From Gelidibacter japonicus (GTDB lineage: Bacteria > Bacteroidota > Bacteroidia > Flavobacteriales > Flavobacteriaceae), in contig NZ_BJKB01000003.1 in NCBI RefSeq assembly GCF_010725055.1, positions 124,001 to 188,000 of the forward strand: a stretch of DNA of 64,000 bases. The letters run 5' to 3'. A model generated the notes under the pieces. It saw only the letters and a list, made by a program, of their open reading frames with translations. It did no database searches and was not told the origin of the DNA. Both the position numbers and the translations under genes were made by a program. Positions 36,683 through 46,373 of this stretch are shown here, piece by piece; the stretch's first letter is position 1; every line of letters begins with the position of its first letter.

Positions 36683-38887
36683 ATGGCAAAAGTAACGCCT
36701 TATAGTCGTTTTACCGATTTTGATATTAATCTATTTTTGGCTGGAAAGCATTTCAGGCTTTATGAAAAATTTGGGTCGCACATCATGGAAGTTGATGGTA
36801 TAAAAGGTACCTATTTTGCAGTGTGGGCGCCGAGTGCTAAAAAAGTTTCTGTAGTTGGCGATTTCAATAATTGGAATGAGAATGTCCATGTACTCAATGT
36901 CAGATGGGATAAAAGTGGGGTATGGGAAGGGTTTATTCCTAAAGTTGGAAAGGGTGATATCTACAAATATAAAATCACCAGCCATCATAACAATATAAAA
37001 ACAGAAAAGGCAGACCCTTATGCCCGTCGTGCTGAACATCCGCCACAAACGGCCTCCGTTATATGGGAAGACGATTATAAGTGGAAAGACGACGATTGGA
37101 TGTCCAAGCGTAAAAAGAACAATGCCTTAAATGCTCCGTTCTCTGTTTATGAAGTACATTTAAGTTCTTGGAAACGCCATGAAACCGAAGATCGATTTAT
37201 GTCTTACGTTGAATTGGCTGATGAACTTGTTGCATATGTTAAAAAAATGAAATTCACCCATGTGGAGCTTATGCCCATTATGGAATTTCCGTATGATCCA
37301 AGTTGGGGCTATCAGATTACTGGCTACTTTGCACCAACATCGCGATTTGGTTATCCTGAGGAATTTAAGTTTCTGGTCGATACGCTTCATAAGAATGATA
37401 TTGGTGTTCTTTTGGATTGGGTGCCATCGCATTTTCCTGAGGACGCTCACGGACTGGGATATTTTGATGGTTCTTGTCTGTATGAACATCCAGATAGACG
37501 CAAAGGCTATCATCACGATTGGAAAAGTTTGATATTTAATTATGGACGAAATGAAGTGAAGTCGTTTTTGATCAGTAATGCCCTTTTTTGGCTGGACCAA
37601 TTTCATGCCGATGGTTTACGGGTAGATGCGGTAGCCTCGATGTTATATTTGGATTATTCTAGAAATGACGGTGAATGGGAGCCAAACATGTATGGTGGAA
37701 GAGAAAATTTAGAGGCAGTTGCATTTATTAAAGAAATGAATGAAGCTGTGTATTCCAATTATCCTGACGTTCAGAATATTGCCGAAGAATCCACGGCTTT
37801 CCCGATGGTGTCGCGACCAACATTTTCTGGCGGACTTGGTTTTGGAATGAAATGGATGATGGGTTGGATGCATGATACCCTCGAATATTTTGGCAAACCA
37901 CCAATTTACCGCCAATACCATCAAAATGATTTGACTTTTTCAATGACCTATGCGTTTTCCGAAAATTTTCTGTTGCCGCTAAGCCATGACGAAGTGGTGT
38001 ATGGAAAGCGTTCTATCTTAGGACGGATGCCCGGAGATGAATGGCAGCGTTTTGCCAATTTAAGATTGTTGTACAGTTATATGTTCACACATCCGGGAGG
38101 CAAGTTGCTTTTTATGGGTTGTGAGTTTGGACAGATCAACGAATGGAATTTTAGAGGGAGCTTGGATTGGCATCTGATGGAATCTAAATTTCATCAAGGG
38201 GTGCAGAATCTGATTACAGATTTAAACGTTTTATATCAATCTGAACCCGCCATGTATGAACAACAATTTTCCGGAGAGGGTTTTGAATGGATTGCTTATG
38301 ACGATCATAAGAACTCTGTTTTGGTCTATATACGAAAAGGTGAAGATCCAAATAATGATGTATTAGTAGCCTGCAATATGACCCCAACACCAATGGTTAA
38401 GTATGGCATTGGAGTTCCAAAAAAGGGCAAACTTCAGGAGATTTTTAACAGTGACGACAAAGTATACAATGGTACTGGTGATTTTAAGAACAAGGTCATT
38501 ACAACCAAGAAATCCGAATTGCACAATCGCGACCATTCTGCAGAAATCATCATTCCACCTTTGGGCATGGTTGCTTTTAAATATATCAAACCTAGCAAGT
38601 CCTCCAAAAAGATCTCGGATAAATCGGCGGTAAAGAGTAAAGCAAAACCAGTTAAAAAATCGGCCGTGAAAACCTCGAAAACAAAACCTAAATCGGAAGG
38701 ATCAAATGTGAAAATTGAAAATAAGGAGACCGATATCAGTAAAGTGAAGACCAGATTGTCGGAAAAGAAACCCGAAGCCAAAACTTCCAAAAAACCAACA
38801 AAAAAAACAAAGAAAATTTTGACCCAAACCACTTCTAAATCCCCCAAATCCAAGTCAATTCCTAAGAAAACTGACCAAAAAGGATAA
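36683..38887 (+). CDS. glgB: 1,4-alpha-glucan branching enzyme with lysine-rich C-terminal tail
   Basis: The 734-residue GH13 enzyme has an N-terminal CBM48 (about residues 40-125, VSVVGDFNNWN), a barrel with DGLRVDAVAS (nucleophile Asp315), IAEESTAFP (acid/base Glu near 368) and PLSHDEVVYG (Asp436), and a C-terminal beta domain to about residue 632. It forms alpha-1,6 branches in glycogen. An extra tail of about 100 residues follows, rich in Lys, Ser, Thr and Pro (KKSAVKTSKTKPKS and similar), like histone H1 or AlgP tails. The body alone already matches typical enzyme length. A GH31 glucosidase gene follows. Confidence 0.93.
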   Translation: MAKVTPYSRFTDFDINLFLAGKHFRLYEKFGSHIMEVDGIKGTYFAVWAPSAKKVSVVGDFNNWNENVHVLNVRWDKSGVWEGFIPKVGKGDIYKYKITSHHNNIKTEKADPYARRAEHPPQTASVIWEDDYKWKDDDWMSKRKKNNALNAPFSVYEVHLSSWKRHETEDRFMSYVELADELVAYVKKMKFTHVELMPIMEFPYDPSWGYQITGYFAPTSRFGYPEEFKFLVDTLHKNDIGVLLDWVPSHFPEDAHGLGYFDGSCLYEHPDRRKGYHHDWKSLIFNYGRNEVKSFLISNALFWLDQFHADGLRVDAVASMLYLDYSRNDGEWEPNMYGGRENLEAVAFIKEMNEAVYSNYPDVQNIAEESTAFPMVSRPTFSGGLGFGMKWMMGWMHDTLEYFGKPPIYRQYHQNDLTFSMTYAFSENFLLPLSHDEVVYGKRSILGRMPGDEWQRFANLRLLYSYMFTHPGGKLLFMGCEFGQINEWNFRGSLDWHLMESKFHQGVQNLITDLNVLYQSEPAMYEQQFSGEGFEWIAYDDHKNSVLVYIRKGEDPNNDVLVACNMTPTPMVKYGIGVPKKGKLQEIFNSDDKVYNGTGDFKNKVITTKKSELHNRDHSAEIIIPPLGMVAFKYIKPSKSSKKISDKSAVKSKAKPVKKSAVKTSKTKPKSEGSNVKIENKETDISKVKTRLSEKKPEAKTSKKPTKKTKKILTQTTSKSPKSKSIPKKTDQKG

Positions 38888-39005
38888 TTGTCAGTCCAAT
38901 TTCATCGATTAATCAATACTCAAACGTTATAGTTAATAAGTACTATCAACTTAAATTTTATATTTGAAAACTTATGTGTTTTTTTATGAAAATTATTACC
39001 GAATT

Positions 39006-41411
39006 ATGATTATAAATACTGAATTAGAACAAAAGGGAAATTTATTCCCATCAAAAATAGTCGCTTATAGAAAGGACGTGGACACGCTTTATTTTTCCAC
39101 TGATAATGATGTCGTTCTTGAAATGACCATTGTAAGAGATAGTGTCCTTCGTTTTAGATATACTACCACGGGAACCTTCGAAAAGGACTTTTCTTATGCC
39201 ATTACAAAATATGCCAGCAAGGGCTACAATCTTTTAGAGATTGAAGAAGAGGCAGAATCCTATAAGATCACCACTTCAAAACTTATTTGTCATATTAAGA
39301 AAGACAATTTACAGGTTTTGATATTTGATGCCAAAGACCATAGACTGATCAATGAAGACGAATTGGGCTTCCATTGGGAGGAAAGCTATGAATATGGCGG
39401 CAATATTGTAAAGATGAGCAAGGTATCACATGATGGCGAGAGCTATTTTGGATTGGGTGACAAACCTGTTGAACTCAATTTGAAGGGCAAACGCTTTGAA
39501 AACTGGGTGACGGATAGTTACGCTTTCGGTAAAGATACGGACCCTATTTATAAAGCTATTCCATTTTACACCGGATTGAAGGATAAAAAAGCTTACGGTA
39601 TTTTCTTTGACAATAGCTTTAGATCGTATTTTGATTTTTCGCAGGAAAGACGAAATGTGACGAGCTTTTGGGCTCAAGGAGGTGAAATGAACTATTATTT
39701 TATCTATGGGCCTCAAATGGAGGATGTGGTAGCCAATTATACAGATCTAACAGGAAAACCTCACCAATTGCCACCATTATGGGCATTAGGTTTCCACCAA
39801 TGCAAATGGAGCTATTATCCTGAATCTACCGTAAAGGAAGTCACATCCAAGTTTAGGGAGTTGAAGATTCCATGTGATGCCATTTATTTGGACATCGATT
39901 ATATGGACGGTTTTAGGTGCTTCACTTGGGATAAGAATCATTTCCCAGACCCAAAACGCATGGTCAAGGAATTAGCGGATGACGGGTTTAAAACAGTAGT
40001 CATCATTGACCCGGGCATTAAAGTAGATAAGGACTATTTTGTTTTTAAGGAAGCTTTGGAGAATGATTACTTCTGTAAACGTGCAGATGGTCCGTATATG
40101 AAAGGGAAGGTATGGCCAGGAGAATGTTATTTCCCAGATTTTACCCACCGGAAGGTGCGTGAATGGTGGTCTGATTTATTCAGGGATTTGGTTGAAAACA
40201 TTGGCGTAAGAGGGGTTTGGAACGATATGAATGAGCCTGCAGTGATGGAGGTACCCAACAAAACCTTTCCAGATGATGTAAGGCACGAATATGACGGAAA
40301 CCGTTGTAGCCACAGGAAAGCACATAATGTTTATGGCATGCAGATGGCCAGAGCAACTTACCAAGGAGTAAAGAAATTTGCCTATCCAAAACGACCATTT
40401 GTAATTACAAGGGCAGCCTACTCAGGTACACAACGCTATTGTTCTACTTGGACGGGAGATAATGTGGCTACTTGGGAACATTTATGGATTGCCAATGTTC
40501 AGGCGCAACGAATGGCCATGTCGGGATTCTCTTTTGCTGGGAGTGATATTGGAGGATTTGCAGAACAGCCAAGTGGCGAATTATTCACCAGATGGATCCA
40601 ACTTGGAATTTTCCATCCGTTTTTCAGGGTGCATTCTTCAGGAGACCACGGAAATCAAGAACCTTGGGCATTTGATGAAGACGTTACCGATATTGTCCGT
40701 AAATGGATTGAGTTGCGTTACCAACTATTGCCTTATTTATATACCACATTTTGGAAATATGTGGAAGAAGGAATTCCAATGCTGAAATCCTTAGTGTTAT
40801 TTGATCAAGAGGATGTACATACCCATTATCGATCTGATGAATTTATTTTTGGAGAACAGATATTGGTATGCCCAATCTTGGAACCAAATGCCCGTGGCAG
40901 ACGTATGTTCATTCCACGTGGGGAGTGGTTTAACTTTTGGACGGATCAAATTGTTTCGGGTGGAAAGGAAATGTGGGTGGATGCCGAAATAGAATCGATC
41001 CCAGTTTTTGTCAAAGCAGGAGCCATTATTCCGAAATATCCTGTACAACAATATGTTGGAGAGGTAAATATTGATGAAGTCACACTTGATGTTTATTTTA
41101 AAAACGGAAAGGAATCTTCGACCCTTTTTGATGATGCACATGATGGTTATGACTATAAAAAAGGGCGTTATAGCCTAAGAACGTTTAAATTGACTGGAAA
41201 ATCGGATGAGCTCATTATCCAACAACACAAAGAAGGAAAGTTTGATGCTGGATACCAAAAATTTAAAATTGAGCTTCATGGACTTCCATTTACCATAACA
41301 AAAGTGCAGATTGATAATGTAGAAATATCGTTAAATGAACTTAAAATAAATGGCAACAATTCAATGATTATTGACAAAGGTTTCTCTGAATTGCATATTT
41401 TTGGGAACTAA
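39006..41411 (+). CDS. glycoside hydrolase family 31 alpha-glucosidase
   Basis: I use the ATG at 39006 (MIINTELEQKGN); an upstream TTG at 38964 adds 14 unlikely residues. The protein (about 801 residues) has an N-terminal beta-sandwich, a barrel with GVWNDMNEPAV (nucleophile Asp407) and VHSSGDHGNQEPW (acid/base Asp547), and C-terminal beta domains. GH31 members release glucose or xylose from alpha-linked sugars. No signal peptide is present, so it is probably cytosolic and, with glgB beside it, involved in glycogen or maltodextrin turnover. Confidence 0.9.
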   Translation: MIINTELEQKGNLFPSKIVAYRKDVDTLYFSTDNDVVLEMTIVRDSVLRFRYTTTGTFEKDFSYAITKYASKGYNLLEIEEEAESYKITTSKLICHIKKDNLQVLIFDAKDHRLINEDELGFHWEESYEYGGNIVKMSKVSHDGESYFGLGDKPVELNLKGKRFENWVTDSYAFGKDTDPIYKAIPFYTGLKDKKAYGIFFDNSFRSYFDFSQERRNVTSFWAQGGEMNYYFIYGPQMEDVVANYTDLTGKPHQLPPLWALGFHQCKWSYYPESTVKEVTSKFRELKIPCDAIYLDIDYMDGFRCFTWDKNHFPDPKRMVKELADDGFKTVVIIDPGIKVDKDYFVFKEALENDYFCKRADGPYMKGKVWPGECYFPDFTHRKVREWWSDLFRDLVENIGVRGVWNDMNEPAVMEVPNKTFPDDVRHEYDGNRCSHRKAHNVYGMQMARATYQGVKKFAYPKRPFVITRAAYSGTQRYCSTWTGDNVATWEHLWIANVQAQRMAMSGFSFAGSDIGGFAEQPSGELFTRWIQLGIFHPFFRVHSSGDHGNQEPWAFDEDVTDIVRKWIELRYQLLPYLYTTFWKYVEEGIPMLKSLVLFDQEDVHTHYRSDEFIFGEQILVCPILEPNARGRRMFIPRGEWFNFWTDQIVSGGKEMWVDAEIESIPVFVKAGAIIPKYPVQQYVGEVNIDEVTLDVYFKNGKESSTLFDDAHDGYDYKKGRYSLRTFKLTGKSDELIIQQHKEGKFDAGYQKFKIELHGLPFTITKVQIDNVEISLNELKINGNNSMIIDKGFSELHIFGN

Positions 41412-41515
41412 AATTTTAATAAATTTACAACAGCAAAAACTATTTCTATTTGAGTTAATCAATAAGGGAATGGTTTTTGTAATTTTATGTTCTATTAAAC
41501 TTAACATAATTACAG

Positions 41516-42334
41516 ATGAAATATAAAAATTCAATAGTAACGATGGGTGTATTGGCACTTTTCTTATCCTGTGCAACAAATCCCTTTACAGGAAATAAGA
41601 CTTTGGCTCTTGTGCCGAACTCACAACTTTTCCCTACTGCATTTGCCCAGTATGATGAGTTTTTGACGGAGAACAAGGTGATTAGAAATACGAAAGAAGC
41701 TGATATGGTGAAACGTATCGGTCAAAAAATTGCCGTCGCCGCTGAGCGCTGGTTAGATGCCAATGGGTATCAAGGGTATTTAAAAGATTACCAATGGGAA
41801 TATAATTTAGTTGACGATAAAACGGTTAACGCGTGGTGTATGCCAGGAGGTAAAATTGTTGTGTATTCAGGTATTTTACCAATCGCACAAGATGAGGCGG
41901 GACTAGCGGCAATCATGGGGCATGAGGTGGCACACGCATTGGCCAATCATGGCCAGCAGCGTATGAGTGCCGGAATGTTGCAACAATTGGGCGCAGTGGC
42001 CGGGAATGTTGTTATTAGCGATCCAGAAACCTTGAATCTTTTTAACCAAGCGTATGGTGTTGGATCTCAAGTAGGAGTGATGCTTCCATTCAGTAGAAGC
42101 CATGAATCCCAGGCCGATGAAATAGGTCTTTATTTAATGGCCATTGCAGGCTATGAGCCAATGGAGGCCGCTAACTTGTGGAGACGCATGAGTGCTCAAA
42201 GTGGAGGAGGTGCTCCACCAGAGTTTTTGAGCACACACCCTGCCAATGAAACCCGAATCAAAAATATTGAAGCTCATGCTGATAAAGCGAGAGCTGAAGC
42301 CAGAAAATTTGGAGTCACTTCTTTTAAAAGTTAA
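41516..42334 (+). CDS. M48 family zinc metallopeptidase lipoprotein
   Basis: The 272-residue protein has a lipobox (LALFLSC, Cys18) followed by ATNPFTGNKTLALVP, the zinc motif GHEVAHALANHG (HEXXH, about residues 138-142) and ESQADEIGLYLM (third ligand Glu). This layout matches LoiP/YcaL-type M48 lipoproteins that perform protein quality control at the inner face of the outer membrane. A terminator follows at 42367. Confidence 0.9.
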   Translation: MKYKNSIVTMGVLALFLSCATNPFTGNKTLALVPNSQLFPTAFAQYDEFLTENKVIRNTKEADMVKRIGQKIAVAAERWLDANGYQGYLKDYQWEYNLVDDKTVNAWCMPGGKIVVYSGILPIAQDEAGLAAIMGHEVAHALANHGQQRMSAGMLQQLGAVAGNVVISDPETLNLFNQAYGVGSQVGVMLPFSRSHESQADEIGLYLMAIAGYEPMEAANLWRRMSAQSGGGAPPEFLSTHPANETRIKNIEAHADKARAEARKFGVTSFKS

Positions 42335-42366
42335 TCCATCCTTGCTCCATAATAAATATCAATTTT

Positions 42367-42408
42367 AAAAGCTGTTCATGTCCGATAGTGGAGTGAACAG
42401 CTTTTTTT
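42367..42408 (+). terminator. terminator after M48 gene
   Basis: AAAAGCTGTTCA and TGAACAGCTTTT form 12-bp arms around a 15-nt loop, then a T tract. Confidence 0.85.
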
Positions 42409-42495
42409 GCTTTCAACTTATGTTGCATGTATTATTGAATCTTCCAAGGCGATCGATAATAAACATTAACAATAAATAATAATCAATTAACGACA

Positions 42496-43872
42496 ATGAA
42501 GCAACATCAAAAAGGAAGTAAGAAATTACTGAATGCATGGGCCTTTTATGATTGGGCAAATTCAGTATATACACTGACCATCGCATCCTCAATTTTCCCC
42601 ATATTCTATTCCGCACTGTTTGTTTCTGAAATCAAAAAGGTGAATGCCTTTGGTTTTGAATTTAAAAGTACGGCCCTTATCACATTTGTTACCGCATTTA
42701 CGTTTTTGGTCGTTGCCGTTATTTCACCTATTTTATCGGGAATTGCAGACTACGTAGGCAACAAGAAGAGTTTTATGAAGTTTTTCTGTTATATAGGTGG
42801 TTTGGGATGTATTGGTTTGTATTGGTTTAGCTTAGAACGTATCCATCTTAGTTTGTTGTTTTACTTTATGGGTTTGATAGGCTATTGGGGGAGCCTGGTA
42901 TTCTATAATTCGTACCTTCCTGATATTGCTTTTCCTGAACAACAGGACAGAATCAGTGCCAAAGGATTTTCATTGGGATATATTGGAAGTGTGCTTTTGT
43001 TGATCATCAACCTAGTCATGGTGATGTACCCGGAATCTTTTGGTTTTAATATAGCCATCGATCCAGATATTTTGGCCACAGGAACGGATATAGAGATTGA
43101 ATTGGCTTCTGAAGCGGCCAGAAATGCTGCATCAGTTGAGGCCATGAGAGTGGCTTTCATTACCGTTGGCCTATGGTGGATTCTCTTTAGCCAATACACC
43201 TTTTATGTCTTGCCAAAGGGCGTTTCAAATGGACATAAGGTTACCAAATCAATCGTTTTTAATGGATTTAAAGAGTTGAGATCCGTTTGGAAAGCATTGA
43301 CCAATAATCTGAGATTGAAGCGTTATCTCGGAGCCTTTTTTGTTTTTAGCATGGCGGTGCAGACCATTATGTTGGTGGCAGTTTACTTTGGTGAAGAAGA
43401 AATAGCTTGGGAAGATAGTGACGGAAAAACCATGGGTTTAATTTTTAGCATTTTAATTATTCAATTGGTGGCAGTTCTCGGAGCAGTTTTAACATCTCGG
43501 GCTTCGGCTAGGTATGGAAACATCAACACCTTGATAGCCGTAAATTTTATTTGGATGAGTTTGTGCTTTTACGCCTATTTCATGGTAACGCCAATGGATT
43601 TTTATATTGCCGCTGGCTTTGTCGGGTTTGTGATGGGTGGGGTTCAGTCTTTGGCGCGTTCCACCTATTCCAAGTTTTTACCGGAAACTAAGGATACCAC
43701 TTCGTATTTTAGTTTTTATGACGTGGCAGAAAAAATAGGAATTGTTATCGGAATGGTCATTTTTGCTACCATTGACCAAATAACTGGAAGTATGCGCAAT
43801 GCCATTTTGTTTCTGTTTGTCTTTTTCTTGTTTGGAATTGTGTTGCTTTTTAGAGTTCCAAGAAAAGCCTAA
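42496..43872 (+). CDS. MFS transporter, UMF1 / Atg22-like family
   Basis: The 458-residue protein has about twelve hydrophobic segments. The N-terminal NAWAFYDWANSVYTLTIASS and the inner SLARSTYSKFLPE block are diagnostic of the UMF1 group, related to the yeast vacuolar amino-acid effluxer Atg22. Substrate in bacteria is unknown. It stands alone with no clear operon partner. Confidence 0.88.
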   Translation: MKQHQKGSKKLLNAWAFYDWANSVYTLTIASSIFPIFYSALFVSEIKKVNAFGFEFKSTALITFVTAFTFLVVAVISPILSGIADYVGNKKSFMKFFCYIGGLGCIGLYWFSLERIHLSLLFYFMGLIGYWGSLVFYNSYLPDIAFPEQQDRISAKGFSLGYIGSVLLLIINLVMVMYPESFGFNIAIDPDILATGTDIEIELASEAARNAASVEAMRVAFITVGLWWILFSQYTFYVLPKGVSNGHKVTKSIVFNGFKELRSVWKALTNNLRLKRYLGAFFVFSMAVQTIMLVAVYFGEEEIAWEDSDGKTMGLIFSILIIQLVAVLGAVLTSRASARYGNINTLIAVNFIWMSLCFYAYFMVTPMDFYIAAGFVGFVMGGVQSLARSTYSKFLPETKDTTSYFSFYDVAEKIGIVIGMVIFATIDQITGSMRNAILFLFVFFLFGIVLLFRVPRKA

Positions 43873-43933
43873 TGTGGTTATCCCTTAAGAGTATAATCAC
43901 AAGAAGATTCGCTATAAAATAAAACCCCGATCT

Positions 43934-44653
43934 TTATTGCTTTCTGATACTCCCTGAACCTGCAACGTTTGAATCTTCAGTTTTTGGATTTCCAGAGTAT
44001 TTTATGTCACCAGAACCTGATACACGTGCTTTCAAATGCCCATTGCACACCACCTTGGCAGCTCCAGAACCATTTACTGAAACCTCCACATCGTTAGCAA
44101 GAAGATCAAATCCTTTGTAATCTCCAGAACCGGTAACACCCGTTTTTAAACTGTTGGTCTGCCCTTTCAAAGTCAAATCGCCAGACCCTGTAACACTGGC
44201 ATCTATCGATGTAGCTTTTACAACTAATGTTACGTCTCCAGAACCTGTTATTGAGGCATTGAAATGAGTTGTTGAAATGGTGTTTTCATTCCAAACTTCG
44301 CCTGAACCCGTCAGTGATACAGTATTAATATCCTCAAATGGAACTGTTATCTTGATTGTTTTGTTCCTTGAGGTTTGTAAATTGATTTTATTTTCAGTTC
44401 TGATACTCAAGGCTCCATTTTTTACTTCGGTAATAATATATTGCAACAAATTTTCTTCTCCTTCAATTTTGATTTTGCCCTCTGTTCCCGAAACCAAAAC
44501 ATAATCAAAAGATCCGGCAAACTTAACAGCGTCATAGTCAGCGGTTGTTCGGATAATCGTCGTAACATTGCCATTTCCTTTAATTCTCCTTTGGGCGTGA
44601 ATGGTGCTGACAATGAATAATAATGCGAGTAATGCGATAGTTTTTTTCATCAT
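43934..44653 (-). CDS. DUF2807 'head GIN' adhesin-like exported protein
   Basis: I start at the MMKK pair (44653), which gives a proper signal peptide (KKTIALLALLFIVSTIHAQ); ATGs at 44674 and 44692 add a polar extension. The mature protein is a beta-solenoid with a ladder of GSGD units (SVTGSGDLTLKG, GVTGSGDYKGF, VSGSGDIKYSGN) characteristic of the putative auto-transporter head GIN domain. Probably periplasmic or surface-exposed; ligand unknown. It is the last gene of the ECF sigma operon. Confidence 0.85.
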   Translation of the reverse strand: MMKKTIALLALLFIVSTIHAQRRIKGNGNVTTIIRTTADYDAVKFAGSFDYVLVSGTEGKIKIEGEENLLQYIITEVKNGALSIRTENKINLQTSRNKTIKITVPFEDINTVSLTGSGEVWNENTISTTHFNASITGSGDVTLVVKATSIDASVTGSGDLTLKGQTNSLKTGVTGSGDYKGFDLLANDVEVSVNGSGAAKVVCNGHLKARVSGSGDIKYSGNPKTEDSNVAGSGSIRKQ

Positions 44654-44712
44654 TTTGTTGGTATAAGTTGCCATTGGTAATTTTGAATACATTTGATAGG
44701 AAATCTTGTTAG

Positions 44713-45795
44713 TTAATTTCTTTTAAATGTTACACTTCCATAATCAGACGTAATTTTTATGAGGTTACTGGCATTGACATCTCCATGATATCCCTGATAA
44801 TATTTGTCTGTAGATTCCACTTTCTTTTTTATGAATTGGAAGTCCTCACTGCCTCTAAGCGATGCGTATTCCAATTTAATATCAAACTTAAATTGATATC
44901 CAGAATCATACCCAATGGTTACACCAGTATAATCTGAATCTATGGAAACGTTGCCAGCATTTGAAGTCATTTTGTCAATTTTTATGGATCCGTAGTCGGC
45001 AACGATTTGAATGTTTTTATAAATTTCACCAAAACGTGCAGTGAGGTAATCCCCATTGCCTTTTACATTATTGGCCTTTTCAACTGTTACTGATCCATAA
45101 TCGCACGTGTAATTGACATTTTCAGCAATTTCGACGATAGATTTTGTATAATCCGCAGTAATGTCAAGATTTTTGGTTTTTGCTACGGTAAAACTGCTGT
45201 AATCTGCATTGATCTTCCCACTTTTAATATATTCGAAATAACTATTATTGGTGTAGTCAAACGAAATCAAATTATTGTCGGCCATCAGCTCTTTGGTGGT
45301 TATTTTTCCGTAATCACAGGCTATTTTTGCATGACCATCCAATCGATCCATAATGATGCTTCCGTAATCATTGCTCAAATCCACACTGTTGCTTATTGGT
45401 AGTTTTACCAAATAATTGATTTCCATATTGACTTGGCTATTTCTTCCCCAGTTCCACCAACTTCCAGATTTATTTTTGTCAAATATGGTTTTTGCAGACA
45501 CCATAGTCGAGGAGGCCTGAAAATCGACTGTAATATTATCTAATTTCTCTTGGACCTTTTCCAGATTATTGCCATTGGTTTTAATGTTTACTTCAATCCT
45601 GACTTTGTTCCCGACATAAGTACTAATATTGATATTACCATAGCTGTTGCTAATTTTTAATAGGGCATCATGGTTGACAGTAAATTCTTTTTTAATGGTT
45701 TTCTCTTTGGTGTGCTTACCACCCCACTCATTTTCCGCAAAATTCAAATGGGAAAGAAGTAAAAAAATAACGAGTATATATAGTTTGGTTTTCAT
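44713..45795 (-). CDS. DUF4097-like repeat-rich exported protein
   Basis: The 360-residue protein has a signal peptide (LYILVIFLLLSHLNFAEN) and a long ladder of beta units with recurrent DYG(S/K) turns: NDYGSIIMDRLD, CDYGKITTKEL, CDYGSVTVEKAN, ADYGSIKIDKM, SDYGSVTFKRN. It is consistent with a beta-solenoid related to DUF4097. It contains KSGSWWNWGRNSQVN, an aromatic insert near residue 110. No catalytic residues are visible. It follows the anti-sigma gene by 10 bp. Confidence 0.72.
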   Translation of the reverse strand: MKTKLYILVIFLLLSHLNFAENEWGGKHTKEKTIKKEFTVNHDALLKISNSYGNINISTYVGNKVRIEVNIKTNGNNLEKVQEKLDNITVDFQASSTMVSAKTIFDKNKSGSWWNWGRNSQVNMEINYLVKLPISNSVDLSNDYGSIIMDRLDGHAKIACDYGKITTKELMADNNLISFDYTNNSYFEYIKSGKINADYSSFTVAKTKNLDITADYTKSIVEIAENVNYTCDYGSVTVEKANNVKGNGDYLTARFGEIYKNIQIVADYGSIKIDKMTSNAGNVSIDSDYTGVTIGYDSGYQFKFDIKLEYASLRGSEDFQFIKKKVESTDKYYQGYHGDVNASNLIKITSDYGSVTFKRN

Positions 45796-45805
45796 AAGTA
45801 TTAAT

Positions 45806-46363
45806 TTAAAGTATCATAGGATTTTGTTCTGAGTGTTCGAATTCCTTAAGTTTTTCAATAGATGCTAAAACATTTTCCAAAATGTCGATTCGGCTTTGGA
45901 AATTACTGATCATGGCATAAATGACGCGTTTATCTTGACCGCTTTCCTTTAAGTCAACTTTTAATCGTTCATAATTTTTTTCTAATAATTCCAATTGCTT
46001 TAATGCATCTGAAATAAGCACCTCATTTTCTGGGCTTCGTTGCGCATTTATTTTTTTCAATTCAGAATTGATTGCCGTTGTAAAAAAATCCTGTGTTTGT
46101 GAAAGTTCAGGAGACACACTTGCCAAATCATTAACTTCCATTTTATTTTGAAAAAAAACAAACAGTCCAAAGCAAATGAGTATGGATGCAGCAATCGAAA
46201 GAAATGTTTTGTATGACTTTCTTTTGGGAGCTTTATCAACTTTAGAGCTGTCTTTTAAGTTTAGCTTGTCTAAAAAACGTTGTTGATGGCCCGTAGTTGG
46301 TAATTCCACATCGAATTCGTCTTTTAGATTCTTGAAAAGTTCTTCTATTTTATCCGTTTCCAT
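45806..46363 (-). CDS. anti-sigma factor-like membrane protein
   Basis: The 185-residue protein has a cytosolic N-terminus, one membrane segment (FLSIAASILICFGLFVFF, about residues 56-73) and a periplasmic helical coiled-coil domain (about 85-180). The position directly after an ECF sigma gene (10-bp gap) and the topology indicate the cognate anti-sigma factor. It lacks a recognisable zinc-binding ASD motif. Confidence 0.75.
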   Translation of the reverse strand: METDKIEELFKNLKDEFDVELPTTGHQQRFLDKLNLKDSSKVDKAPKRKSYKTFLSIAASILICFGLFVFFQNKMEVNDLASVSPELSQTQDFFTTAINSELKKINAQRSPENEVLISDALKQLELLEKNYERLKVDLKESGQDKRVIYAMISNFQSRIDILENVLASIEKLKEFEHSEQNPMIL

Positions 46364-46373
46364 AATTAAATTT

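Noticed and set aside
38434-38853. Long antisense open frame under the glgB tail
   Set aside because: The lysine-rich AAA/AAG codons of the tail give a stop-poor, Phe/Leu-rich complement; it is a composition artefact.
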